Shown here: positions 10,503 to 21,766 of the stretch, one piece after another | How the letters are laid out: every line of letters begins with the position of its first letter | Numbering within the stretch: position 1 is the first letter of the stretch | Assembly (NCBI GenBank): GCA_013368315.1 | Contig: JAACJM010000149.1 | Location: 62,001 to 126,000, forward strand | Source of the DNA: Tetrapyrgos nigripes | Lineage: Eukaryota; Basidiomycota; Agaricomycetes; Agaricales; Campanellaceae | DNA length: 64,000 nucleotides | Direction of reading: 5' to 3' | Notes under the pieces: model-generated | The model's input: only the letters and a program-made list of their open reading frames with translations | The model's database searches: none | Told to the model about the DNA's origin: nothing | Position numbers and translations under genes: made by a program

Positions 10503-13440
10503 ATGGACCATCCAACCTCAGCAACTTTCCGACTCGGACTCGGACTCTCCCCATGGCCAGCCCTCCTAGCCCTCTTCCTCGCATGGGTTGTTCATAGGAT
10601 CGTTGAGTTTAGGAAGGTTGTTAGGTCTTTCAAGTACGTAAATTTTTTCTTCGGCTTGACACACACACACACACATACCACGTTTGGACAAAAAAGCTCC
10701 CTCCCAGGCTACCGTACCCTCATCCCCCCACATTCCATCTGGACAGGGCTACTTCCTCCTATAAGAGGTATATCAGTGGGGCATTCGCATTTTTATGAGA
10801 ATAAGTGGAAAGGTTAGTTCCTCCATCGTCTTTATTTCTCATTATTTCTCCTTCCTTCATTTGTTTCTTCGTCTTTTCGTGTATGGAGTGATTTTGGAGT
10901 GGGATAAGGGCAAAGGTGGCTAGGAGAGATGAGATGGGAAGGTGTTGGATGGTGTTGGCGAGTGTTAGTGAAGGGGAACCGGGTTTGAGGGCGACGTTTA
11001 ACGGGGTTGCTAATGGTTTTCGGTTCGTTTCTCTAGATTTCGAAGAAGCGGGATGGGACGCTATCGTCAATGTGAGTGCCTCATTCCCTTCTCCCCCTAA
11101 CCTTCTCCCTCAGCCCACCATCCTTACACCAGTGCTAATAACGAAACCAAATAAACCAGATCTCCCCCCTCTCCTCCCTCGCCTCCCTCGAACTCGCCGA
11201 CGCATCCGCTATGAAGCAAATATTCTCGTCTCGTTCTCATTACCCGAAGCCGCTTGAGTTACCAGTGTATCAGCAACTAGCTTCATTTGGAAGGAATCTC
11301 GTAGTTAGTGAAGGAGAGGAGTGGAAGCGATATCGGAGGATAAGTGGGCCTGCGTTTGGGGAGGTGAGTTTGAGTCTGTTTCTTCCAGGGTCGAGGTCGT
11401 GGGCATTAACTACCACAATGACACTGACTAAACCGTAACGATGTTGTTACAACTTAACCTTTCTACATCTCCATATAGAGAAACATCCGCCTCGTATTCA
11501 CCGAGACTGTCAAAATCGTAAATAGCCTCTTTGAGGATGTTTGGAAAAACAGCGAGACAATCGTGTTGGACCATGCGCCGGATTTAACTTTGGAGGTGCG
11601 TGCCTTGTCCTTTCTTTACCTTTTTCGTCCCGTTTTGACTGACATACACATACGCATGCTACTACATTGTCGCACGAAAAGCTCTCCCTCCTGGTAATTG
11701 GCTCCGCAGGCTTTGGCCGTCCGATCTCTTGGTCTTCCCAACAAGAAGAGTTCAAGACGACGTTAAACCGAGTTTCTGGGGGGTTAATGCTCAAGTTAGT
11801 TCTCAACAATCTCCAACTATCGCAATGGGCGCCGAGATGGGTAGAGAGAGGTGTAGAGGGTGTAGTTGATTGGGTTATTGATTTAGTCCGAGGCGCAGGG
11901 ACAAGTGAGACAAGGAAGACGCATGGGACGAGCACAAAACAAGTCCGTCAAGCATTTAGAGATTTTGATCATTCTATGCGGGAGATGATTGATGCCAGAA
12001 GAAGCGGGGGCGGGGTTGCTTATGATGGGAAAGGAATGGGAACGGGGAGGGACGACCTGTTTAACCTTTTGTTAGATGCCAATGAGGCCTACCAGGACGG
12101 GGGTCTGGAGAAAGAGGAGGATGGGGTACAAGGGGGCAAGTTGACAGATGAAGAACTGATAGGAAACGTGTTTATGTTTTTGTTGGCTGGGCATGAGGTG
12201 GGTTGCCATGGATTCTAACTCTTGTCATACTTCTCTATCCTTCCTTCCTTCCATTCTTTCTCTATACCCTTCCTTTTTGTCGCTTGTTGAGTCCTCGATT
12301 CGGCGTGATTCGTATCAATCTACTGACGATTGCCTTGTCAACAGACAACAGCCTATACCTTCTCATGGGTCCTAGCCATGTTAGCTTTGTATCCAGAAGA
12401 ACAGGAAGCATTGTATCAGCATATCAAGGAGGTGATACCTGATGGGAGGGATCCTGTGAGTCCAAGTCTACTCTATTTCATTTCATTTCTCTTCGGTCTA
12501 GATTACTCTATCGGAATACTTATACGTTCCTTGTATGCGTTTCTTTTGTTCAAAATACTCAAAATTATCATGATCTGAACATTTGATGATAGACGTATGA
12601 AGATATACCTTCGTTAACGCGTGTACTTGCGTGAGTACACTGTTCTTCGCTCTCTCGAGAATTAACATCTGATCTATATCGTTTGAAGCGTCATATACGA
12701 AGCCCTCCGGATGTTCTCTACCGTAAGTACCCTGGATTCATCACTTTTATTCCGATCCCTTTCATCGAATCACCCACGAGCCTTACCTTGCTAAATACTT
12801 ACATCCACTCACACGTAAACCCCAGGGCGCCGTCCGTAAAACATGCGAGGAAGATACCGTCGTTACCGTCTCCAACATACACGGGCAGACTCGAATCGTC
12901 CCAATCCCAAAAGGGACAGAGATCGTGATGAATAGTTTCGGGGTGCATTATAATCGTACGTTTTCCTATCATCTCCTGATGTTACCTATACTTAGTTACT
13001 TACTCGGCTTTCTGCTCTTTCTAATCATTCTATACTATCTACCCAGCTCGCTACTGGCCAAACCCAAACACATTCGACCCATCCCGGTTCCTCTCTTCCT
13101 CCCCCCAAGGTGATTACCCCCGAGACGCATTCATCCCCTTCGCCGCTGGCGCGCGTTCCTGCATCGGTAGAAAATTCAGCGAGACAGAGTCCATTGCATT
13201 TGTCACGTTATTGGTGGGGAAGTATAGGATTGAGCTTAAAGACGATGAAGAGTTCAAACTGAGAGGAGAATCTTTTGAGGAGAAGCAGAGGAGGATTTTG
13301 AGAGGGTTTCAGGGGATTTCGTTGGTGTGAGTTGGATTTTTTCTCGGTCAACTTTTTCTCTGGGCGTTGATGGATTGATATTCACACTTACTCGCAGACC
13401 GTATCGCATTCCGCTCGTGTTACGAAGGAGGGAGGGTTGA
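10503..13440 (+). CDS. Cytochrome P450 monooxygenase
   Basis: Microsomal-type P450 of 584 residues in 12 exons: 10503-10633, 10697-10812, 11037-11071, 11160-11363, 11479-11595, 11682-12197, 12345-12455, 12593-12630, 12689-12722, 12826-12955, 13047-13326, 13398-13440. All junctions keep frame with GT-AG introns. An N-terminal membrane anchor (about residues 12-30) is followed by the Pro/Gly hinge SLPGYRTLIPP. The I-helix oxygen-binding motif is AGHETT (near 371), ExxR is EALR (near 426), a PERF-like FDPSRF follows, and the haem-thiolate loop is FAAGARSCIG (Cys near 515). All catalytic hallmarks are present, so it should bind haem and act as an ER monooxygenase with a reductase partner; the substrate cannot be read. 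Intron 2 is unusually long (224 nt) and intron 1 contains a (CA)n tract. It converges on the FAD oxidoreductase gene, whose stop is 161 bp away. Confidence 0.92.
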
Positions 13441-13601
13441 AAACTTGAAATATTAGAATAGCTTATTGCTACTAGTAGCCATGATACGCTTCGATATGAG
13501 ACTTCGTTTCGTCATTAAGTTATACAAAATCAAATGTTACTTACTTATACAGCCATGTACGCGTACAAGTTAGAAATGTGCTGAACCATCCATTTAGTCG
13601 C

Positions 13602-15390
13602 TCAAAAGAAACTCTCCACCAAATCCTTCCCAGCCCTAACCGCAAATTCCACCGTCTCAAACCCATTCAACCCAGACGCCCAATATGTATTATGTTGTCC
13701 TTGCAACGCGTTAAATTGATCATATATTCCTGCTGCTAGGTCACCTGAGTCGAAATGAGGGAAATAATCCCATCCTTGGAACGCTTGGACAGCTTTTTCT
13801 GTTAGGGGAGATGCCTTTGTAGTCTTCGAAGAGTTGCTCGTGGCAGAGCCAAAATTAATCGCTCCCAACGTTTTCTTCATCAAGCCCCTAGCTATGGCAG
13901 TCGAGTTCCCTCCTGTTGAGTTTCCCCAGGAATAGATATTCGCTACGTCCGAAGAGCTGGATAATTTGAAGAGAAGGACGGGCTGAGCGAGAGATTCGGC
14001 AGGAGTTTGCGTAAAGACGTATGGGTAGGGGATACTAGGGAGAGAGATAGCACCAGAGTAGTATGAGGTGATGGATACGCGTGAAAAGACGGATTTTTCG
14101 GCTGAGGTGAGGGTCATGTTGAGAGATGGGAAAGAGGCGTCAGGAGTAGGTTGAAGGGCGGAGAGAACGGGAGGGAAGGCGAGGACAATGGAGGAACAGG
14201 ATTGTTTTTGAGGAGGGGTAGATGCGTGGTTTTGGGCTTGTGGAACGTAGGTGATGACTGGATGAGAAGAGGAGCGGTCTGCAAAGACGAAGGACAGATC
14301 AGCCACATTTGTCTTCAAATTTTCGACTGTCTTACCGATATTTGAGACAGTGACACCGGTCATGATTTTACCACTAATCGTTCTAGCGTATGCAAGCATG
14401 ACCTTGTGGAAGTCTGCAAAAGTTGATAAGGACCATTAGATTCTGAAGAGCGCAAGTATAACGCTACACATACCTACGACGTTGGCGTTGTTACTCCCAG
14501 CGAAGTACGCCAAAATATCTGGGGTGAAGTACTGTAGCATGTAGATCTGGTGTGGAATTATTAGGATTGTATTATCGATGTCCCTTGAGACGAAATAACT
14601 GACCGCAGGGGTATCTGATAGATCGCCATATCCAAAGGTCGTCAGTCCGTCCGACACGACAGTTGGCAGGATCTGATATCCGTTATCGGAGAGCCACTGT
14701 CCAAAAGGAACAGTAAGTTCCTTTGGAATTCCGCCCTGAATAAGCAGGGTGGTAAGTATCTCTCTAAGACGACGAGATCAGGCGTAAATCGTACTACATA
14801 CCGTATACCTCAACTTGGAATATTTTGGAGCAAACGTGTTTTGCCAATATTGATTATATTTCTGAACCTCAGCATTGATGGCGGAAATCTGATCTGGCGT
14901 AGGTGAAGGAGTTTTGGTCACTTTCACGTCATTTCCGGCGAAATTGCTGTTATTGAGAGGTGGATATTCGAAGCTCTTTCCACCAGTAAGGTCTCCTGGA
15001 CTTGGCTGGAATCGAATCCCAGAAGATTTTACGATTGGGAAAGTACTAGTGTAGCTGGAGTTTACGATTAGGATAGCTCCAAGAGGGTGGGCTATAGATC
15101 TGGTGAATGAATAGTCGAGTTAACTACTTAAAAGACAAACTCAGATGATAGATGATCGAGACGTACCCATTGGGACCATCATAGAATGTTTGACATTTTC
15201 CGCCGACCTCTGACTGTTTCTCGAAGATGAAAATGGGGATCTTCTTCGCCTCGAGCTCATGAGCAACTGTGAGACCTGTCGGACCAGCCCCAACTATGCA
15301 TATAGGCAATGAGTCAGATGCAGTAGGTGCAGCAGATACGATGGGGTGATAAAAGGAGGCAAGAACTGAGAGTGTAACAAGTGAAATCAT
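13602..15390 (-). CDS. Secreted FAD-dependent oxidoreductase (amine-oxidase-like fold)
   Basis: Five exons on the minus strand: 15390-15167, 15099-14802, 14735-14604, 14546-14474, 14413-13602. They join in frame to 512 residues. The start at 15390 gives a signal peptide (MISLVTLSVLASFYHPIVSA). The Rossmann dinucleotide motif IVGAGPTGLTVAHELEAKK comes next, with the acidic FEKQSEVGGKCQ that binds the FAD ribose, as in flavin monoamine-oxidase/protoporphyrinogen-oxidase-like proteins. The C-terminal GWDYFPHFDSGDLAAGIYDQ...YWASGLNGFETVEFAV segment corresponds to the FAD-contacting end of that superfamily. Many NxS/T sites fit an extracellular glycoprotein. The substrate is unknown; fungal relatives are mostly annotated only as FAD/NAD(P)-binding proteins. 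Tail-to-tail with the P450 at 10503-13440, so joint regulation is not implied. Confidence 0.85.
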
Positions 15391-16248
15391 GGATGAGATC
15401 AGGGCTGATTGTGGATTTCTTGATAAGATTCGCCTTGTATTTGAGCAAATCTAACCGAGACAGCCCCATTTTCCGTCGTTTAGACCCCATTTTAACTTCT
15501 GAAACGAAGAGGAGTCAGTCGGCAACTTGAGTCCGACGATTTTCGGGGATCGTAAGGACTCAGTAGAGCCAAACGATATCCTCTCCAGCCATGATTGCTC
15601 CATTGTCTCCTTGTAGCGTGAACCTTGGCCGTAGTGCCGGTTTATCCTATCCTATCCTTGACCTCGACCCCGCCCCATATTCCAAGAGTTTCAGACTTTT
15701 TTGGACCCTGGTTCAGCTTCTGAAAAGGGGAGTAGTCAACGACCCCTATACGGTGACGAGCGACGATCGTACTTACTAGCATATGCTCTTGTCTCTGCCT
15801 TTTAAAAGGTTTTATACGGTTTATCGCCAGTACGAATTTTCTCTTCTTGAGCTCTTCTTTAGCGCTAGGTCCCGTTTCCTCGTATCTTGCAAGAGCTCTT
15901 ACACTTGGTCAAGAAGCCTAGAGATTCCAGAGATAATCAAGTAGCACAGGGGTTAATCCCAAAAAAAAAAACAACTATACCTTCTGAGCAGAAACTGCCA
16001 AAAGTAACGCGCTAACTATGAGATTAGAAACGACCCACCACCTGGGGTGCGCACCTCTCTCTGTGGATGAAGATAAGTCATTGACAGTCAACCAGATAGT
16101 AATATCGCTAAGATAGTTCTAGTAGGAATAGCATCAAAGTTCAAGTTAGAAGAGAGCATGGGGTTGAAAAAAGGGCGTGCGAAGATATCTGAGTCAGGAC
16201 CGCACCCCTGAGTATGATTGGTGCAGCCGTTTCTCCACTTTGTGCTAT
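15391..16248. other. Intergenic, no gene seen
   Basis: Contains the upstream region of the FAD oxidoreductase and a 12-A run near 15961. No family-like reading frame and no RNA gene are visible. Confidence 0.4.
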
Positions 16249-16593
16249 GGTGCACCTCACTTAGTCACCGCTACTTTTTGTACAGCGGCAAAATCGGTCG
16301 ACCGACCATCACCCCCACATAGAACCACCCGAAATCCCTTTTGTCTGAGGGAAGAAGAGTCCAGAAGGTCGAAAAGCACTCAAAACACTCGTTTCCCCCC
16401 AGCAGGACTGCACCAGAGGCTCCGGGAAATGCTCCAGACTGCCGGAGGTATTACCATATATAGAAATTCGGCAAAAATCCAGAACATGGTCTCGTCAAAA
16501 GAAAGCGTTCTGTAAGACCGATAGAAAAAAGAGGGAAATTTGGGCAACCCAGGTCACTTGTACAGAAGTAGCGGTGACTAAGTGTGGTGCACA
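16249..16593. repeat. Foldback element (inverted-repeat MITE)
   Basis: gtgcacctcacttagtcacc (from 16249) continuing through gctactttttgtaca is mirrored by tgtacagaagtagcgg...gtgactaagtgtggtgcac ending at 16593. The arms are about 35 nt with few mismatches. The 275-bp interior has no gene. It ends 64 bp before the tRNA-Ser gene. Confidence 0.55.
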
Positions 16594-16657
16594 CTGATGA
16601 GTTGGAGTTTAATCTCAGATAGAAATGGAGTGACTGCAATTGGTTGTTGCAGGTAGC

Positions 16658-16752
16658 GGCGCTATAGCTAAGTGGTTACGGCGACAGATTTGAATTTCAA
16701 ATTCCTTATCTGTTCCTCTTTGAGGGCGCAGGTTCGAACCCTGCTGGCGTCG
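16658..16752 (+). tRNA. tRNA-Ser(UGA) with 13-nt intron
   Basis: Folds as a class II tRNA. Acceptor strand GGCGCTA (16658-16664) pairs with TGGCGTC (16745-16751, two G-U pairs), discriminator G at 16752. The D arm contains the A-box-like TAGCTAAGTGG. Anticodon stem ACAGA (16684-16688) pairs with TCTGT (16709-16713); the loop has anticodon TGA (16691-16693) and A37. The intron is 16695-16707 (tttcaaattcctt), at the canonical position after base 37. The variable arm CCTC/GAGG is long, as in Ser tRNAs. The T arm GCAGG-TTCGAAC-CCTGC supplies the B box. Mature length about 82 nt, normal for tRNA-Ser. Confidence 0.9.
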
Positions 16753-16929
16753 GTGAGTTTATCTTCTGCTGTCCTTTTTTGCTATCACTGCATAAGCGGT
16801 TCGCACTTGACCTGAATCTCCCTGGTTTAGTTGATGACTGAACTGCCAGATCATGCAGCTCGCAGGACTGTTGGGGAGAAGGTAGAACTAATCAGGGTAA
16901 GTAAGTACGAATAATCCTACATCTATTGC

Positions 16930-17090
16930 AAGAAGGGTAAATCAAGAACTTGCAACAGAGGTTTGTGGCTCGTCGAAGTAGGTAGATCAGCAAGTGGTGA
17001 CTAGCTGACTCTGAATGCAAATTTTCAGCAAACTATGATGAAGAAATTTGAACAGTGTTTTTACTCATTAGGTAAGAATGACACTACAGG
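16930..17090. repeat. Dispersed repeat, copy 1 (partner at 39298-39450)
   Basis: Shares a long, slightly diverged stretch with 39298-39450, including aggtttgtggctcgtcga, aggtaggtagatcag, cagcaaac and gaaatttgaac..tgttt. Same orientation in both places. No coding capacity; element type unknown. Confidence 0.55.
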
Positions 17091-17265
17091 CATAGGTAGC
17101 TTTTATCAATGAGAAGAGCCTTCGAAGATTGTGAGAAGATTTGAAATCTGCTGAAGGAAAGAGAGTTTGAGAAGAAATTAATTGAAATCATCTCAAACTC
17201 TTCCCAGCCCTGTACTCAGTGAGAAGAGCGAGAGTAATCCTAAAGAATCCCAGTGATCCTGCTGG

Positions 17266-17773
17266 TGTCAAGGTTGTTGGTACACTCGATAACCACCCAA
17301 GTCACACAATATGAGAAAGTCGGTTACAAGAGAATAGATTGAGAGAAAGAGGTAGAGAGATAGAGAGATAGTAAGCTGGCTAGGCTCTACACTGTGTAGT
17401 AGAAGTACGGAGCGGAGACGAAGTGAATGAACTAAGGAATAGGTTACAAGGATCACAGGTATATAAGTGAAATATGAACAGATGGGAAAGAGTAAGTAAT
17501 ATTAGACGATATCATATGGAAATGTCAAGGGCGAGAGAATAATAAGTCAAATATGGATAGATGAAGGTACTGGATCATATGGAGTGATCGACAGTGAGAA
17601 TGTCCATAGAGATAGGAATTGGAGGAGATAAGAATGTGAGTCATAGATCTAGAGAGATGGTAACTATAGACGATGATGAGAAATGGTTGATGTTTATGGG
17701 GTTAGAGTGGGAAGTAGATAGTAAAGGGAAAAGAATAGAAAGGAAATGAATAGGCGGGGAGCGATTCATGACA
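17266..17773 (-). repeat. Long terminal repeat of chromovirus (3' LTR)
   Basis: Plus-strand reading starts TGTCAAGGTTGTTGG and ends TTCATGACA, giving the TG...CA ends with TGTCA/TGACA inverted tips. Directly inside it, reading on the minus strand, is the purine-rich cctaaagagggggtaa, a good polypurine tract. That places it as the 3' LTR of the minus-strand Ty3/gypsy fragment at 17785-19795. The 449-bp solo LTR at 24530-24978 belongs to the same family. Confidence 0.75.
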
Positions 17774-17784
17774 TTACCCCCTCT

Positions 17785-18300
17785 TTAGGACGAGCTTTCA
17801 CCGGAGCTCGGCAAGTTAGTCTTCCAATACTCCACCCATTGTTTGCGGAGTCGCCTGTCCACATCTCCCTGGCTCGGCCAGTATCTGTCCCAATCAATGG
17901 TGTAGTTTGTAATCTCCCATCTAGGATCGTTCCAATCTAAGTTCCCCCAACCTGTTGTGTTGGTTGCTGTCCCCCAACCTCCTCCATTGTCGCTCGTGTC
18001 GTACTGTGTAGTGCTGTGTGCCCCCCATATACTGCCGTCTCCCCATCCAAGGTTCCCTTTGTGTTCCACACGTAGGGACGTCCATTGCACCACACACCGA
18101 GCTCGATGTCCTCTGCCCAATCTACATCATCCTGGTCCATCCTCTCCTCCCCATGTGCAATGTTGGGATCCCTCGTGAGGTCCGGCGTGCTGTTTTGAAA
18201 GTCAGCATTAATGTCCTGAGCGCCTCCCATAGGTGCAACGTCCTCTGTTGGTTGGGTGTGTGGTATGAGCAGTAGTGTTGGTGGAGGAAGTAGTAGACAT
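17785..18300 (-). pseudogene. Chromovirus accessory ORF downstream of integrase, frameshifted
   Basis: A minus-strand frame starts with a Ser/Thr-rich MSTTSSTNTTAH at 18300, shifts frame near 18235 into an acidic segment (ARGEERMDQDD-like, VDWAEDIELGVW), then shifts again into a Trp-rich tail (GGGWGTATN..., WEITNYTIDWDRYWPSQGD, RRLRKQWVEYWK) ending near 17785. It sits between the integrase and the 3' LTR. I infer it is a small extra ORF of the retroelement; its role is not known to me. The frame breaks indicate decay. Confidence 0.45.
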
Positions 18301-18427
18301 TGTTATGACGAGGGTGTGGGTAAGAGTTTGTTGGACTGGTAGTGGTGGATGGTGTTCTGTCATTCTCTATCCTGGAGCAGGGTCTTTATAGTTGTTGGTT
18401 CGTATAGTGTAAATGTTGAATGCACGG

Positions 18428-19795
18428 TCAGGTTGTCGTTCTGGAATGAGTTTGACAGTAGACACTGTTAACAAGGGAATGCGATTGATGAATGATGACA
18501 AAAGTCTGGGTTCGATTGCTGAGTGGAATACCAACAGTTCGTAGCAGCGTTTCTCCTCGGAGTTGTGCTTTCGCTTGAAGCACACGGGTACTTCGCCATA
18601 TATCATCCATGGCGATTCCTAGTGAACGCACCGTTGTTCCGGGACGTATCAGGTTCTTGGGTCGGTACGCATCTGGATGCTGTTGATGGAAAGTTTCGAT
18701 CATTTCCTTTACTTTCGTCAATCCTGACGCCAGTTCCCATGAATTTTCTGAGTCAGCGTAGTCCAACCATTTGACAAGATACTGTACTCCCCAGCAGTTT
18801 CTTGTTGGTTTTGAATCTAGAATTGCTTCCACATCGTATTCGTTGTCCTCAGGAAGTAACTCAGCTGGTTCTCCCAGATAGTTCACTCCGTGGGCTTCAG
18901 TCTCTTTATACGGTAATTTGAGTCGGTAATTGACTTCACTGATAACGTCAGTGATTTCGAACGGTCCGTGACGACGATTTGCCAACTTAGCTTTTGGCCT
19001 CGTTGTCTTCAGATTTTTCCCGTCTAGCAACACTTTGTCCCCAACTTTAAACTTTATCCCTTCGTTCCTGTAGTCCTTGTTTTGCTCCTTCATCAGTTCA
19101 GCCGCTGTCGCCAGACTTGCTTTTAATTCTTCTCGAATAGTATCCAAGTTCTGGAGGCATTCTTCGACCTTTGGTACGTGTGAAGTCGGGTTGATGGAAG
19201 GGAAGAGTCGAGGTAGAAATCCATGGAGTAGTTTGAACGGGGATTTCCTGGTGGCTGAATGAATTCGGGTATTGTGACAGAATTCGGCGTAAGGTAGGTA
19301 TTTTACCCAATCGTCTTGGCGATAGTTACAGAAGGTTCGAAGTTATTGTTCAAGTTCTTGATTGAACCTTTCTGTCTCGCCATCTGTTTGCGGATGATAA
19401 GCTGTACTAACTTAGCGTATATCCCTTTCATTACTTGGCTTGCGAATTGAGGTCCGCAGTCAGATATCATTTTGTCCCAGAGGCCGTATCTTCGCCAGGT
19501 GTTGTCGAACAATAGGTCAATTGTTCCGTCACTATTGATATCTTTTCTGCATGGGGAAATGACAACTGTTTTTGTTGAACGGTCAACTGTGACGTGAATT
19601 GCATTGAAGCCATCAGATTCTGGTAGATCCGTGATGAAGTCGGTTGTAATGGTGCCAAAGGGTCGTTCCGGTACTTTGTTCGGAATTAACGGTACATGCG
19701 CCGGGTGGTTATTTGCCTTGGTTAACTGACAAGTAGCGCATCCTTCAACATAGTTATGAACGAATACTGACATACCTAAAGGAACAAGTAAACAA
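18428..19795 (-). pseudogene. Ty3/gypsy chromovirus integrase with chromodomain, broken
   Basis: Reading down the minus strand: the zinc-binding end GCATCQLTKANNHPAHVP; the rve core with TTDFITDLPES (first Asp) and MISDCGPQFASQVMKG (second Asp); then a frame change so that the AYHPQTDGETERFNQELEQ block carrying the catalytic Glu is in another frame; then WVKYLPYAEFCHN...; then, in the frame ending at 18428, the integrase C-terminus KFKVGDKVLLDGKNL and the chromodomain YDVEAILDS...VQYLVKWLDY..SENSWE. Chromodomain-bearing Ty3/gypsy elements use it to target chromatin. Frameshifts and a missing reverse transcriptase, protease and gag show this is a non-functional 3' fragment. The upstream edge abuts the hAT remnant near 19800. 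Confidence 0.85.
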
Positions 19796-19799
19796 TAGC

Positions 19800-21512
19800 A
19801 CACAGATATGTAATCAAATTGACCCACCTTTTGAGTAACAGCTTTGATATCAACACCGTCGTTGCCTTGGCCCATCAACACCTCCTCATCGCTCCTCTCT
19901 GTGAGATGCTCATCATTGGTGACAATCTCCTCTGCCAACTCCTCATTTAACCCCTTTGTTGGTACCTCTATGTTATCGGGGTCAATATTGTCTTCATTAC
20001 AGGCACTAACTTCGATCAAGAAAGCTTGGACAGCAAGATGGATTGCATGGGGAAGACATCAGACAGTCATGGTGTCTGGGTCATAAAAGGTTGCAGAGCT
20101 CGCACTGTTAAGGCCAGAGGCAAGTTCCTCATGCAAGGTATCGTTATTACTCGCATTATCTGCAGCAAGAGCACTGAACTGCTTCGTTGTCAGTATAGGC
20201 TCATTATCCAGAGCATTGTGTCCCAACTCACCTGGTCCTCAAGTCCAAACTCTACAATCCGCTTCAAAAGCAAGTTGGCCATGTTTTTCCCAGTATGTGC
20301 TCCTTCGAGATGTGGGAAGTCAAATAGAACTGATGCTACCTCCCAGTTTTCTGTGATGAAGCATACGACAATGGCTATGTATGCCAGATTGTTGTTTGAG
20401 GTCCATGCATCTGCTGCAAAAGCGTTCTTCTCTGGGGATGTCTGTTTCCATCTGTGAGTGGGACATCTTTTTCAACTCAATGAATGACTTACTTTCAAGT
20501 ATTCCTTCAGCCTCTTTTCGGCATCCTTGAATGCATCCGACACATGGATCTTTACAGCGTCCCCCTTAATCAACTTTCTCCCATATCCAGGCCGCAAATG
20601 GATGACATATCGACAGAATGCAGGACTCTCGACATCAGTGAAGGCTCCACAGCCTAGGACAACCCACTCTCCAAGGAGACGGTTCGCTTTCTCAATGTCA
20701 AACACCTATTGCAATGTAAGTAAAACAATGATTTATATTATGCAGAAAATTTGACTCACCTTATCTCCCCAGCTATGCAATGTTGTCTGTTCGAGACCAT
20801 CTCTGGAGCTTGATGTATGGTTTGGGTGCCAGATTGCCTCGTCTTCAGCAGACCAGGCTGCCCAAACTTTAGCATGTGAGTGCTTGAAGTGTGTGACAAA
20901 GTTTCCTGTTGACCCCTTCGCCTTCGTGTTCCATTTCCAGGCTTTTGTCATACCCTTCGCTTGACAGAATGCACAGGCCATTTTGCAAGAAACCAGCTTC
21001 ATCCCATCCTGCTCATGCACTGGTTCTGACATGACCAAAAAGGTATATGCTAAGGCTTCCTTGGTTCGGAAATGGGGATGGTCGGCAACACATGATGAGG
21101 TGGGTTGTCCAGGCATTGATAACCGGTGCTTGAGATTGTCGTCTTCATTCTCATCAACATTGATAACCTCTGCAGGTCTGGGTTGTGGTGGATCTGAGAC
21201 AGTGGGGGTAGCTGGTGTAGAAGGGGAGGAAGCCTGCAAAGGAGTGGTAGTTGCTGGCTCAGGAGGTAGAACTGCGCCAGTAGCATGTTGCAGTACGGTA
21301 TGGTCTTCTTGTCCAGTTGATGAGGTAGCATCTGAATTAGAATCCTTGTTGACAGATCGACATGATGTAGCTATGCACTTGGATGGTGGTTGAGTAACTG
21401 TTGTAGGTCCTTCAGGATTTCTGCGTTTCAGTGCACGTTTTATTCCTTCAGGAAGCATAACTGATGGGTCTGGGCGGTCATGCTCCTGACATTGTGGGCC
21501 TTCACGCTCCAT
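19800..21512 (-). pseudogene. hAT-family transposase with BED zinc finger, decayed and truncated
   Basis: Starts at ATG 21512. Exon 1 (to about 20757) has a Pro/Ser-rich N-terminus and a BED-type finger SCKMACAFC...STGNFVTHFKHSH (C2H2). Exon 2 (about 20705-20490) begins FDIEKANRLLGEWVVLGCGAF. A third exon gives WTSNNNLAYIAIVVCFI, FPHLEGAHTGKNMANLLLK and ADNASNNDTLHEELA, the typical hAT core including the D of 'TADNASNN'. An in-frame TGA (where CGA would give the expected RCLPHAIHLAVQAFL) lies near 20049, and there is another frame break near 20230. The reading continues through EVSACNEDNIDPDN and stops resembling hAT near 19830, where chromovirus sequence begins. The C-terminal dimerisation domain is missing. 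Non-functional. Confidence 0.75.
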
Positions 21513-21559
21513 TTTGGGCAGGACATTTCTACGAGATGTTTCTTTGGGACCTTTTGTTT

Positions 21560-21766
21560 TTTTTTTTTGGGTATCATTATGTCATGTATTATGTACTACT
21601 ACTATATAGCTCTATGGAAAACCCCGACCACTATCTGACAATGGTCGTCAGATAGGCAGATGGGATCCATCGGATGAGGCAAGCACATCAGCCCTATCGG
21701 CCATCCACATCCGAGGCCCCATCACTGGATGACCAGCAGATCATCCAATCTGCTAGGAGCCCTAAC
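21560..21766 (-). repeat. LTR-like fragment with TATA motif
   Basis: On the minus strand the sequence starts TGTTAGGGCTCCTAG next to the 1.7 kb repeat boundary, has short internal palindromes (ccgatgg/ccatctg, atctgacaatggtcgtcagat) and a TATA-like gagctatatagtag near 21605. This resembles the start of an LTR of another retroelement, but the other end is not identified. Confidence 0.35.

Noticed and set aside
10503..15390. Biosynthetic gene cluster (P450 plus FAD oxidoreductase)
   Set aside because: Only two enzymes, convergent, with no backbone enzyme, transporter or regulator nearby.
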